Source: Methylotenera mobilis 13
Lineage (GTDB): Bacteria > Pseudomonadota > Gammaproteobacteria > Burkholderiales > Methylophilaceae
Direction: 5' to 3'
DNA length: 64,000 bases
Assembly: GCF_000384255.1 (NCBI RefSeq)
Contig: NZ_KB913035.1
Span: forward strand, 469,262 to 533,261
Within the stretch, counting starts at the first letter, position 1, and every line of letters begins with the position of its first letter. This document shows positions 28,016 through 36,542 of the stretch, one piece after another. The notes beneath the pieces are model-generated. The model worked only from the letters and a program-made list of their open reading frames with translations. It was not told where the DNA came from and did not search any database. Both the position numbers and the translations under genes were made by a program.

Positions 28016-28076
28016 AGCCAGTCAACGGTCAGTTCTCTAGCCAACCACTGAGTTATTTTATAGGAGATTTATCTTG
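28016..28076 (+). promoter_or_regulatory. Degenerate repeat-box leader hairpin (copy C)
   Basis: Boxes AGCCAGTCA (28016-28024) and AGCCAACCA (28039-28047). The second again opens a 23-nt loop, closed by TTCTCT/AGGAGA with one bulge, and the 3' arm is again a Shine-Dalgarno (AGGAGA). The TTG that follows (28074) opens only a five-codon ORF before TAA. This looks like the relic of an earlier receptor leader, or a leader-peptide version of the element. Confidence 0.5.
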
Positions 28077-28104
28077 AGTATTCAGGCTTAAGTTGACGGC
28101 AATT

Positions 28105-28131
28105 CGAAAGGCAGCAATAGGATGCCTTTCG
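28105..28131 (+). other. Perfect 9-bp hairpin in the receptor leader
   Basis: CGAAAGGCA and TGCCTTTCG flank a 9-nt loop. It lies between the degenerate and intact leader boxes. The downstream tract is only weakly T-rich (GCAAATCTGTAGTTTTAAG). It may act as an attenuator or as the old terminator of a lost gene. Confidence 0.5.
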
Positions 28132-28204
28132 GCAAATCTGTAGTTTTAAGTATTACAAAATAAGTAAGTGAAACATGTAAAAAAATAATTTAATAAGCAC
28201 GTCA

Positions 28205-28264
28205 AGCCAGCCAACGGTATTTTCCTCTAGCCAGCCAGATATTTTGAATCAAGAGGAAAGTACC
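28205..28264 (+). promoter_or_regulatory. Repeat-box leader hairpin sequestering the receptor Shine-Dalgarno (copy B)
   Basis: Boxes AGCCAGCCA at 28205-28213 and 28229-28237. The second opens a 23-nt loop closed by a perfect 8-bp stem: TTTCCTCT (28221-28228) pairs with AGAGGAAA (28252-28259). The 3' arm is the receptor's ribosome site, followed by the ATG at 28265. Compared with copy A, the box, loop length and position are kept and both stem strands have changed together. Confidence 0.7.
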
Positions 28265-30556
28265 ATGAGTTATATTCGTAGTCGTAAACACAACCCCGCC
28301 CGTATCGCTGCGCTAGTTGCTGCAACATTGTCCTTTGGTGCAAACGCTGCTAGCGAAACTAATGAGGCCGCAGATCAACTTCCAGAAGTGAATGTGACGG
28401 CAACGCCAGAGGTGCCTTTTAAGGCTAATACGTCAGCTAGCTCTAAATTTACAAAGCCGTTAATCGATACCACACAAACTGTGCAAGTGATTAAAAAAGA
28501 AGTGCTACGTGAGCAAGGCGTCATTTCATTAACAGATGCTTTACGTAATACGCCAGGTATCACCATGCAATTGGGTGAGAATGGCAACACTTCAGCAGGT
28601 GATACTTTCTCGATGCGCGGTTTTGCAACACAAAACTCATTGTTTGTAGATGGCATTCGTGACCTAGGTGCAGTAACGCGTGACGTGTATAACTTAGAGC
28701 AGATTGAGGTGGTGAAAGGCCCAGCAGGTGCAGATATCGGTCGCGGTGCGGCGTCTGGATACGTTAACTTAATCAGCAAATTGCCAAGTTTGGATAGTGT
28801 GAACATGGCGACCATTAGCTATGGTACCGCGGATAAAAAACGTGCAACGATTGATTTAGGCGAAAAGCTAGGAGACACAGTAGCCGTTCGTTTGAATGCA
28901 GTAGGTTTTGATGGCAATGTTGATAAGCGTGATGAAGTAGAGAACCAGAACTTCTCAATCGCACCTTCTATTGCTTTTGGTTTAGGAACACCAACTCGTC
29001 TGTATTTGTACTCACAACACGTGCGTCAGGATAATGTCCCTGACGGCGGTATTCCAACCATTGGTATGAGTGGCTTTTATAACGCATCTACCTCTTTAAA
29101 CGGCGGTAGAAAAGTAGACCGTGAGAACTTCTACGGTAGCGACAATGATTATGAAAAAGTAGATGCAGATATGTTTACTGCTAAATTTGAACATGATCTT
29201 AATGACAAAACGACAGTACGTAATATTTCACGCTACGGCAAAACCAATATGGACCGTGTTGCTACAGGTATTAACACCGGCGCAACGGGCTTGGTTGCAG
29301 TCACTGCAGATCCAGCGACTTGGACAGTGAATCGCTCACGTCAGCGTATTGATCGTGATGATGAAATTTTAGTAAATCAAACTAGCCTGAATACTATGTT
29401 TGATCTTGCTGGGTTCAAAAACACATTCACGGGTGGTCTTGAGTTTATGTATGAAAGCCAAAAAAGCAAAGGCTTTGGTACTACGGCACAGACGGTGAAT
29501 GGTGTCACTTATGCCGCAATTAGCAACCCAGCAGCTAATTTGTATAACCCTAACTCAAATGATTTGTTAGGTATTCCATATGCGATTCCTGGAACCGACA
29601 CTGATGGCAGAACAATCACCGCTGCAATGTATGCTTTCGATACAGTAGATATCACAGACAAATGGCAAGTGAACGCAGGTTTACGTTACGAGCACTACAA
29701 TACTAAAACTAATGGTGGCACGATTGTCACTGCCACTAACCAAGCTCAGTTTCCGGGGTATGCGGTTGGATCAATTGCGCCAACAAAAGGCAGTAACTCT
29801 GATAACTTGTTAAGTTGGAAAGTGGGAGGGCTGTATAAGCCAGCGCCTAATGGCAGTATTTATGCGTCATATGCAACTTCATACACGCCACCAGGAAGTG
29901 CAAACTTTGCACTCTCTGCAACAGCCAACAATCAAAACAATGGCGCGATGGACCCACAAAAAACTGATAACGTTGAGTTGGGTACTAAGTGGGACATACT
30001 CAATAATCAACTTAACTTAACTGCGGCAGTATTCAGCACAGAAAATAGCAAACAAGCTTCATTTGACGATCAGGGACAGGCTGTACAAAATGGTCGTACC
30101 CGTGTGAACGGGATTGAGTTAATGGCGGTAGGGCAGTTAACCAAAGCTTGGCAGTTGTCTGCGGGCATTACTGAAATGCGTGCAAAAGCACTAGACCAGC
30201 AAAATGATACAGGTGTTGTAACTGATGGCGTGCGCTGGACACCAGAGACAAGTGCAACGGTATGGAGCCAATATAGTTTTGGTGATTTTACACTTGGTGG
30301 TGGCGCACGTTATATGGGCGAGCAAAAACGCCTAGTGACGAAAGTCGATGCTTCCACACAAAATATGCCGGAAATTCCATCTTATTGGGCAGCTGATGCA
30401 ATGGCATCTTATAAGGTGAACAAGCAACTTAATTTACGTCTCAATGTGTACAACATTTTTGATAAAGAATACATTGAAACGTTGAACAACGGCGGCGGTC
30501 GGGTGCGTCTAGGTCAGCCACGATCAGCCTTGTTAACAGCTGAATTCATGTTCTAG
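28265..30556 (+). CDS. fiu: Catecholate siderophore receptor, Fiu type
   Basis: A 763-residue TonB-dependent receptor: signal peptide about 1-29 (...SFGANAASE), TonB-box-like LPEVNVTATPE, and a plug with PGITMQLGENGNTSAGDTF, SMRGF, LFVDGIRDLGAVTRDVYNLE and VKGPAGADIGRGAASGYVNLISK. The barrel ends in AEFMF. The asymmetry of the plug, and the YbiX/PiuC hydroxylase gene directly behind it, match the E. coli fiu-ybiX pair. The ATG at 28265 is set by AGAGGAAAG. Control should be by Fur (27914) and possibly by the hairpin leader. Confidence 0.9.
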   Translation: MSYIRSRKHNPARIAALVAATLSFGANAASETNEAADQLPEVNVTATPEVPFKANTSASSKFTKPLIDTTQTVQVIKKEVLREQGVISLTDALRNTPGITMQLGENGNTSAGDTFSMRGFATQNSLFVDGIRDLGAVTRDVYNLEQIEVVKGPAGADIGRGAASGYVNLISKLPSLDSVNMATISYGTADKKRATIDLGEKLGDTVAVRLNAVGFDGNVDKRDEVENQNFSIAPSIAFGLGTPTRLYLYSQHVRQDNVPDGGIPTIGMSGFYNASTSLNGGRKVDRENFYGSDNDYEKVDADMFTAKFEHDLNDKTTVRNISRYGKTNMDRVATGINTGATGLVAVTADPATWTVNRSRQRIDRDDEILVNQTSLNTMFDLAGFKNTFTGGLEFMYESQKSKGFGTTAQTVNGVTYAAISNPAANLYNPNSNDLLGIPYAIPGTDTDGRTITAAMYAFDTVDITDKWQVNAGLRYEHYNTKTNGGTIVTATNQAQFPGYAVGSIAPTKGSNSDNLLSWKVGGLYKPAPNGSIYASYATSYTPPGSANFALSATANNQNNGAMDPQKTDNVELGTKWDILNNQLNLTAAVFSTENSKQASFDDQGQAVQNGRTRVNGIELMAVGQLTKAWQLSAGITEMRAKALDQQNDTGVVTDGVRWTPETSATVWSQYSFGDFTLGGGARYMGEQKRLVTKVDASTQNMPEIPSYWAADAMASYKVNKQLNLRLNVYNIFDKEYIETLNNGGGRVRLGQPRSALLTAEFMF

Positions 30557-30572
30557 TCATGTAAGTCTTCAA

Positions 30573-30607
30573 GCCCGCCAGTTAAATGCTGGTGGGCATT
30601 TTTATTT
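30573..30607 (+). terminator. Terminator after the Fiu-like receptor
   Basis: GCCCGCCAG pairs with CTGGTGGGC (one G-U) across a 7-nt loop, followed by ATTTTTATTTT. The hydroxylase gene starts just beyond it, so read-through is probably partial. Confidence 0.88.
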
Positions 30608-30622
30608 TGGTAGGTTTCAATC

Positions 30623-31300
30623 ATGATGTTACATATTCCCGAAGTATTATCTAAAGCAGATGTACTTGCCATGCGCAACTTACTTGATGCAGGTGCATGG
30701 GTAGACGGCTCATCTACGGCAGGCGTTTTAGCGGCAGCGGTGAAATGTAACTCGCAGTTCTCGTCAGAGTCTGCGCAATATCTTGGTTTATCTCAAGCCA
30801 TCGCTACTGCACTTGAGCGGCAGCCTTTATTTGTATCCGCCGCACTGCCTGATCGGATATTGCCTCCCATGTTCAATCGTTATGCTGGTGGTGGTACGTA
30901 TGGTAACCATATTGATAATGCCATCCAGCGTGATCGACTCACTGGTGACCGCTTACGTACAGATGTGTCGGTCACGGTGTTTTTATCAGAGCCAGAAGAT
31001 TACGAAGGTGGTGAGCTCATTGTAGAAGATACCTATGGCAGCCATGAGGTTAAGTTACCGGCAGGCGATGCGATTGTGTATCCATCAACAAGTTTGCATC
31101 GTGTCGAGCCTGTGACATCCGGTGCGCGCGTTGCTTCATTTTTATGGGTGCAGAGCTTGGTAGCAGATGCTTGGCAACGCAATATGTTATTTGATTTAGA
31201 TATGGCTTTGCTTAAATTGCGAGCTCAGGTTGGAAATACCTCAGAAATCGTCACGTTAACTGGGCACTACCATAATCTATTAAGACAATGGAGCAAATGA
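30623..31300 (+). CDS. piuC: PKHD-type Fe(II)/2-oxoglutarate hydroxylase (YbiX/PiuC)
   Basis: A 225-residue dioxygenase, the same length as E. coli YbiX. The iron ligands His96, Asp98 (YGNHIDNA) and His159 (SLHRVEP) and the 2-oxoglutarate Arg169 fall at the positions given for the family, which supports the start at 30623. NRYAGGGTYG and VTVFLSEPEDYEGGEL are further signatures. Family members accompany Fiu/PiuA receptors; the substrate is not established. It overlaps the FMN enzyme gene by 4 bp. Confidence 0.94.
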   Translation: MMLHIPEVLSKADVLAMRNLLDAGAWVDGSSTAGVLAAAVKCNSQFSSESAQYLGLSQAIATALERQPLFVSAALPDRILPPMFNRYAGGGTYGNHIDNAIQRDRLTGDRLRTDVSVTVFLSEPEDYEGGELIVEDTYGSHEVKLPAGDAIVYPSTSLHRVEPVTSGARVASFLWVQSLVADAWQRNMLFDLDMALLKLRAQVGNTSEIVTLTGHYHNLLRQWSK

Positions 31301-32385
31301 TGGCACAGTTACCATTAACTGCTATTCCTCCAGATATTGTGAGTGCCGCAGATTACGAGCGATATGCGCAACATTACATTGAAGCCGCTGCATGGGCCTA
31401 CTTACAAGGCGGTGCTGCTGACGAACTCACGTTGGCGGCTAACTGTGAGTCGTGGTCAAGTTTAAAGCTTTGGCCGCGTGTGCTATCAGATGTTGCGCAT
31501 GGTCATACGCGCTGTACTTTGTTTGGTGATGCGTTGGCACATCCAATTATTCTTGCGCCAGTGGCAACACAGCGGCTGTTTCATCCTGAAGGTGAAGTGG
31601 CTAGTGTGCTTGCTGCAGGCGTGATGGGAGGTGTAGCTGTTGTTTCTACGCAAGCGTCTTTCACTTTAGAGGATGTGGCGACGCAAGCACATGGCCCGTT
31701 GTGGTTTCAATTATATTGGCAAGGTGGACGGACAGAGACACTGGAACTGATAAAGAGAGCAGAGGCTGCGGGTTACAGAGCGCTGGTGTTCACTGTAGAT
31801 GCTCCAGTTTCTGGGGTGCGAAATCGTGAGCAACGAGCTGCGTTTAGCGTGCCAAGTAGTGCTGCACAGGTCAATGTTAAAACACTCACATTGCCAACAT
31901 TAGCGCAAGGCATGAGTGCAGTATTTGATGGATTCATGTCGTTAGCGCCAACATGGGATGATATTGAGTGGCTGATTCAGCAAACTCATCTTCCGATTAT
32001 TCTCAAAGGCGTGCTTCATCCCAAGGATGCCAAATTAGCCGTTGCAGTTGGCGCTGCAGGTGTGGTTGTCTCCAATCATGGTGGTCGTGTGTTAGACAGT
32101 GCATTAGCAACATTCGATGTATTGGCTGGCGTTGTGTCAGTCGTAGATGGCGCAGTGCCAGTGTTGATTGATGGTGGCATTCGGCGTGGTACTGACATCG
32201 TTAAGGCACTGGCACTGGGTGCGTCTGCCGTCATGATAGGACGCCCATATATTCACGCACTGGCAACTGCGGGCGCACTGGGAGTGGCTCATCTTATTCG
32301 GCTGTTGCGGGAGGAATTGGAAATCTCTATGGCACTCACTGGCTGCAAAACCTTAGATGACATCAATGTAGATGTTTTATATTGA
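31297..32385 (+). CDS. FMN-dependent alpha-hydroxy-acid dehydrogenase/oxidase
   Basis: A 362-residue TIM-barrel flavoenzyme of the lactate/glycolate oxidase family: WAYLQGGAADELTL, WFQLYWQGGR, LVFTVDAPVSGVRNRE, then the active-site segments LPIILKGVLHPKDAK (catalytic Lys) and VVSNHGGRVLD (catalytic His and Arg), and LIDGGIRRGTDIVKALALGA. It is translationally coupled to piuC by an ATGA overlap, which places it in the iron-regulated unit. The 2-hydroxy acid used is unknown. The start is 31297 or 31300, set by GGAG. Confidence 0.9.
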   Translation: MMAQLPLTAIPPDIVSAADYERYAQHYIEAAAWAYLQGGAADELTLAANCESWSSLKLWPRVLSDVAHGHTRCTLFGDALAHPIILAPVATQRLFHPEGEVASVLAAGVMGGVAVVSTQASFTLEDVATQAHGPLWFQLYWQGGRTETLELIKRAEAAGYRALVFTVDAPVSGVRNREQRAAFSVPSSAAQVNVKTLTLPTLAQGMSAVFDGFMSLAPTWDDIEWLIQQTHLPIILKGVLHPKDAKLAVAVGAAGVVVSNHGGRVLDSALATFDVLAGVVSVVDGAVPVLIDGGIRRGTDIVKALALGASAVMIGRPYIHALATAGALGVAHLIRLLREELEISMALTGCKTLDDINVDVLY

Positions 32386-32520
32386 GGTGATGCTTTAGTG
32401 GCACATGTTGTATCGCAACAACCAGAGGATTTAGGGACTTTAATAAGTATTTCGTAGTGTTGTAATTGAGTGATTTAGTAAGATTTTTAACAATATTTTG
32501 TATTAGAGAACGATTTAAAT

Positions 32521-33303
32521 ATGGAAAAAACATTAGCACAAAAAAATAGTCAACGCGGTAAAACACTTAGACTTTTAAGAAAGATTCATGGCTGGTTAGG
32601 CCTATGGGGCGCTTTACTTGGCCTGCTGTTTGGTATTAGCGGATTTCTGCTTAATCATCGCTCTGTCATGAAAATTCCTGCTGCAAAAATGGAAGAAACT
32701 GAAATTCAGTTAGCGATGGCAATGCCATTACCAGATAACCAGAAAGCGTTTGTAAAGGCCATTCAAACTGCATTGGAGATTAAACAAGACCCGATGAAAC
32801 CGAGACCTAACCGAGGCGGTAACGCGGAGGGGGCAGGTAAACAGGAGCGTGGTAGCATGCAAATGCGAGAAGGTAATGCGAGACGTGAGGGTAGACCTGA
32901 GCGTGAAAGTGATCAAGATCCCGAGACGAAAGCAGATCGTGGTGGTCACTCAGAGCGCGAGGCGAGATTTATGGATAAATCAATTAAACAGCCTGAAACG
33001 TTTAAAGTTGGTTTTCAACTACCGAATGCTTCAATTCAGGCAGAGTATGTTGTTGGCAATCGCTTTGCCACGGTAAAACGTGAAGATGCCAACATCTGGG
33101 CCTTTATCTCACGTATGCATAAAGGTGTGGGTGCCAATACTGCTTGGGTGTTGCTTGCAGACTCAATCGCTGGCGCTATGTTAATTCTATCTATTACCGG
33201 CGTTTTATTGTGGACCAAAATGCGTGGCTCACGCCTAGCGATGCTTGGATTGGTTGGAGGTTCCACATTACTGACGGTATGGATTACCATGTCCATGATG
33301 TAA
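32521..33303 (+). CDS. PepSY-associated membrane protein
   Basis: A 260-residue protein. The first helix (about 23-45) follows RKIHGWLGLW, the His-containing signature of PepSY_TM proteins, and two more helices lie near the C-terminus (about 218-255, SIAGAMLILSITGVLLWTKM). The periplasmic part carries a very charged, low-complexity insert (about 100-155, rich in Arg, Glu, Gly and Asp). Relatives are found beside siderophore receptors and may reduce or handle ferric siderophores. Function here is inferred from context. Confidence 0.8.
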   Translation: MEKTLAQKNSQRGKTLRLLRKIHGWLGLWGALLGLLFGISGFLLNHRSVMKIPAAKMEETEIQLAMAMPLPDNQKAFVKAIQTALEIKQDPMKPRPNRGGNAEGAGKQERGSMQMREGNARREGRPERESDQDPETKADRGGHSEREARFMDKSIKQPETFKVGFQLPNASIQAEYVVGNRFATVKREDANIWAFISRMHKGVGANTAWVLLADSIAGAMLILSITGVLLWTKMRGSRLAMLGLVGGSTLLTVWITMSMM

Positions 33304-33355
33304 GTGACATGACTCGGTAGTTTCCATTAAGTGGCGCTGGCTAGTTGTTAAGTAA

Positions 33356-33787
33356 TTACAGGTTGATGTAATTCTGTAGCTGTTTAATCAATTCTTGTTG
33401 GTAAGTAATGGTTTCTTTTACCAAGTCGCCAATAGAAAGTACGCCAAGTACTTTATCATTCTCAACCACAGGTAAATGTCGAATGCGATGTTCTGTCATC
33501 AAGGACATCGCATGTTCTACTGTATCAGTAGGTTTGGCAGACAATACCTTGCTGGTCATCACCTCGCTAATCGCCGTAGTTTTAGATGATTTACCTTTCA
33601 GAATTACTTCCCGTGCATAGTCTCGTTCAGAAAAAATGCCTACCAGGTTTTCTCCATCAAGCACGATTAAAGCGCCAATTTTGTATTCAGCTAATATCAC
33701 TAATGCATCAAATACAGGGCGGTGAGGTGCGATTGAAATGACTTCTTTATATTTTTTACCATCTAGTAATTGTTGTAGCGTCTTCAT
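33356..33787 (-). CDS. CBS-domain protein
   Basis: A 143-residue protein made of two CBS motifs (about 8-65 and 75-130: ALIVLDGENLVGIFSERDYAREV and IRHLPVVENDKVLGVLSIGDLVKE). A CBS pair usually binds adenosine nucleotides and acts as a cellular energy sensor. There is no attached enzyme domain, so it probably regulates a partner. The ATG at 33787 is preceded by AGGAG; an upstream in-frame start would include the 14-bp tandem repeat and is unlikely. Confidence 0.9.
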   Translation of the reverse strand: MKTLQQLLDGKKYKEVISIAPHRPVFDALVILAEYKIGALIVLDGENLVGIFSERDYAREVILKGKSSKTTAISEVMTSKVLSAKPTDTVEHAMSLMTEHRIRHLPVVENDKVLGVLSIGDLVKETITYQQELIKQLQNYINL

Positions 33788-33811
33788 GCTAATCTCCTTT
33801 TGTGATGCGCA

Positions 33812-33839
33812 AAAAAGTGTCGTCCAAAAAGTGTCGTGC
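33812..33839. repeat. Two tandem 14-bp repeats in the CBS gene leader
   Basis: AAAAAGTGTCGTCC is directly followed by AAAAAGTGTCGTGC, one mismatch apart, 25 bp upstream of the CBS gene start. It could be paired operator half-sites or slipped-strand duplication. Confidence 0.6.
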
Positions 33840-34080
33840 AAAAACTATAGTAAAAGACTAAATATACACCAATAATTATTTTTACCAATAAGGGCAATCA
33901 ACTATTGAGACATGTGATGTGTCCTAACTTAATGTATTGGCTCGACTTTATCAGATTGTTTAGCGCTACCTCTGAGGTAGACTAAGGTTTGATTAGTACA
34001 TGGTTCCCGTAAATTGATTAGCCACAATTTAAGATAAAATAGCGTTAAATTAAATAAGGCCACCAATAACAAGGGAGTTT

Positions 34081-35439
34081 ATGGACGTTACCAATAAAAT
34101 TACACCATCGATTTCTCCCACCTCTACACCAGTCTCTTTCGGACAAGCATTTATTTACTGGCTTAAGTTAGGGTTTATTAGCTTTGGTGGTCCAGCCGGT
34201 CAAATTTCTATCATGCATCACGACTTGGTTGAGAAGAGGCGTTGGATATCTGAGACACGCTTTTTGCATGCACTCAATTATTGCATGGTGTTGCCGGGCC
34301 CAGAAGCGCAGCAGTTAGCAACCTATATCGGTTGGCTAATGCATCGAACTTGGGGTGGCATTGTTGCTGGGGTATTGTTTGTACTACCATCATTCTTTAT
34401 TCTGACTGGTCTCGCATGGGTATACATGGCTTACGGATCAGTCCCCGCCGTCGCTGGGGCACTATATGGCATTAAACCTGCCGTGGTTGCCATTGTCCTA
34501 CTTGCCGCTTATCGAATAGGGTCACGCGCATTAAAGAATCAAGTGCTGTGGGCGATTGCGGCGTTAGCTTTCATTGCAATTTTTGTATTAAACCTACCAT
34601 TCCCTCTCATTGTGGCTGTTGCTGCTTTCATTGGCCATGTTGGAGGTCGTTTAATTCCGCAGTATTTCAAAGTCGGCGGTGGTCATGGCGCATCTAAAAA
34701 AGATGATGGCGCTGCACTTATCGATGACGATACACCAACGCCAGCGCATGCAAGGTTCAGTTTAGCAAAAATGGTACGTATTGCTGCGGTTGGCATCGGC
34801 ATTTGGCTAGGTGCAATGACGGTGTTGATAGCGCTTTATGGGTGGGATGCTGCATTTACCCAAATGGCTTGGTTTTTTACTAAAGCCGCATTGCTGACCT
34901 TTGGTGGCGCTTATGCAGTGTTGCCATACGTGTATCAAGGCGCGGTAGAGCACTATCATTGGCTTACACCAGTGCAAATGATCGATGGTCTTGCACTGGG
35001 TGAAACAACGCCTGGCCCACTTATTATGGTGGTGACTTTTGTGGGTTTTGTTGGTGGTTGGGTTTCTCAGGTATTTGGCGCTGATGCAGTTTTTGCATCT
35101 GCTTTTGTAGCGGCATCAATCGTAACGTTTTTTACATTCTTGCCAAGTTTTATCTTTATCTTCATGGGCGCACCATTTATTGAAACTACGCATGGCAATT
35201 TAAAGTTCACTGCACCATTGAGCGCGATTACGGCAGCAGTGGTAGGCGTGATTCTAAATTTAGCATTGTTCTTTGCATATCATGTATTTTGGCCTATTGG
35301 ACTAGCTGGTGCGATTGATTGGTTTTCTATTGCGCTAACAGGGTTAGCCATGCTTGCCGTTTTTCGCTTCAAAGCGAATGTTATTTCCGTGATATTGGCA
35401 TGTGGTATTTTGGGGATGCTATTTAAACTTTTGGCTTAA
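34081..35439 (+). CDS. chrA: Chromate transporter ChrA (long form)
   Basis: A 452-residue, two-domain CHR-family membrane protein. The N-terminal half has KLGFISFGGPAGQISIMH and NYCMVLPGPEAQQLATYIGW. The C-terminal half repeats the plan with TKAALLTFGGAYAVLPYVYQ and ALGETTPGPLIMVVTFVGF. About ten membrane helices are visible. Family members export chromate, driven by the proton-motive force. It is monocistronic and ends at a long inverted repeat. GGGAG lies before the ATG. Confidence 0.94.
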   Translation: MDVTNKITPSISPTSTPVSFGQAFIYWLKLGFISFGGPAGQISIMHHDLVEKRRWISETRFLHALNYCMVLPGPEAQQLATYIGWLMHRTWGGIVAGVLFVLPSFFILTGLAWVYMAYGSVPAVAGALYGIKPAVVAIVLLAAYRIGSRALKNQVLWAIAALAFIAIFVLNLPFPLIVAVAAFIGHVGGRLIPQYFKVGGGHGASKKDDGAALIDDDTPTPAHARFSLAKMVRIAAVGIGIWLGAMTVLIALYGWDAAFTQMAWFFTKAALLTFGGAYAVLPYVYQGAVEHYHWLTPVQMIDGLALGETTPGPLIMVVTFVGFVGGWVSQVFGADAVFASAFVAASIVTFFTFLPSFIFIFMGAPFIETTHGNLKFTAPLSAITAAVVGVILNLALFFAYHVFWPIGLAGAIDWFSIALTGLAMLAVFRFKANVISVILACGILGMLFKLLA

Positions 35440-35446
35440 CCTAATC

Positions 35447-35498
35447 GCTTGTGTTCCAGCAGGTAGTTTTGGACATTACAACATGCTGGAATACAAGC
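35447..35498 (+). terminator. 15-bp inverted repeat after chrA
   Basis: GCTTGTGTTCCAGCA pairs with TGCTGGAATACAAGC (one G-U) across a 22-nt loop, starting 8 nt after the chrA stop. It lacks a T-run, so it may be a Rho-type or mRNA-protecting structure rather than a classic terminator. Confidence 0.55.
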
Positions 35499-35697
35499 TC
35501 ATGATGGATGTTATGGGGCAGACTGTTCAAGAACTTCCACAGCATCGCATGCCTACAACAATTTTTTTGCAGCTGGTGTGCAGAGTAAGCGCCAACTAAC
35601 TTGTGACACATTTCTTTCATATTTCTAACATATCAGTTTAATAATTCGACATTAAACTCACTCACAGTTAAACGTATTAAATAAAGTGAGGTTTGAA

Positions 35698-35793
35698 ATG
35701 AGTAGAATATTGTGGAATATGCTAATTGAGTGCTTAAACTGGGGTCTAGTGGCCGTGTTGATTGGGTTTTATATCACAGGTATCTTTGCTTAG
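35698..35793 (+). CDS. 31-residue single-helix membrane peptide
   Basis: MSRILWNMLIECLNWGLVAV is followed by LIGFYITGIFA: a short charged start and one membrane helix. GTGAGG lies at good spacing before the ATG, and the stop comes 20 bp before the converging DUF3617 gene. No family is recognised. Its composition resembles the small accessory peptides of membrane complexes. Confidence 0.5.
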   Translation: MSRILWNMLIECLNWGLVAVLIGFYITGIFA

Positions 35794-35813
35794 CGCCTAA
35801 ATTGGCTTTGCGA

Positions 35814-36341
35814 CTACTTTGCTGGTTTAGTGTTGTCACAGCTGTTTGCTAGCCATTTGCCATCAACATTTGCTTGCTCGTTGATTGGGTTGTTTTGGAT
35901 AGAACCAGCAAATTTAGTCACCCCAGTAAAGGTTTCTGCATTTGTAAAATTTCCTTCAGCAGTACCGTGACCATTTAGTTCTGCGTTCACGCATGTGAAT
36001 GCCATATGGTAGTAATGACCATTTTGCGTTACTTTATTAACCGTGCATCCCGCTTGGTTTTGAACAGCACCGGGCAAGATCTTTTGCTTTGCCATTTCTT
36101 CAGTCATGCAGGTTGTGGACTTTGCTGCACCATTTTTAATTTCTGGCACATCAAACCCATATTCCTTAGCCAACGCATTTAAGTTGTCCATTTGCGCTGC
36201 TGGGATTTGCGATGCAAAATTTAATAGGTCAGAAGTAGTAGTCACTTCCCATAGTCCAGGTTTAATAGAAACATCTGCTGCGTTGACAGAAGCGGTAAAT
36301 GACGTGAAAACAAGCGTTAGTGCATATAAACTGCGGTGCAT
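35814..36341 (-). CDS. Exported DUF3617 protein
   Basis: A 175-residue periplasmic protein: signal peptide about 1-21, then the DUF3617 start IKPGLWEVTTTSDLL and conserved cysteines (STTCMTEE, AGCTVNKV, FTCVNAEL, NSCDNT). The family has no known activity. It is monocistronic and transcribed toward the small membrane peptide. The start matches the signal peptide. Confidence 0.87.
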   Translation of the reverse strand: MHRSLYALTLVFTSFTASVNAADVSIKPGLWEVTTTSDLLNFASQIPAAQMDNLNALAKEYGFDVPEIKNGAAKSTTCMTEEMAKQKILPGAVQNQAGCTVNKVTQNGHYYHMAFTCVNAELNGHGTAEGNFTNAETFTGVTKFAGSIQNNPINEQANVDGKWLANSCDNTKPAK

Positions 36342-36542
36342 TCAATATCCTAAATTAAGCGTTACTATATTGAGAAAGCGTAATGCTCAGTTAGTTCAGC
36401 AAGGTAATCAATCATGTTATTTGTTTTAACAAATAACATTGCAAATTCACGATCATTTATTAATGATCTACTCAAGATTATTTATTCAATGTCCTTCAGT
36501 GTATGGAGTAACAGCGATATACAGTCATTGCGATAGCGCTAG

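Noticed and set aside
28244..28264. TTG start seven codons upstream for the Fiu-like receptor
   Set aside because: It lies inside the leader hairpin loop and has no ribosome site; ATG at 28265 with AGAGGAAAG is far better.
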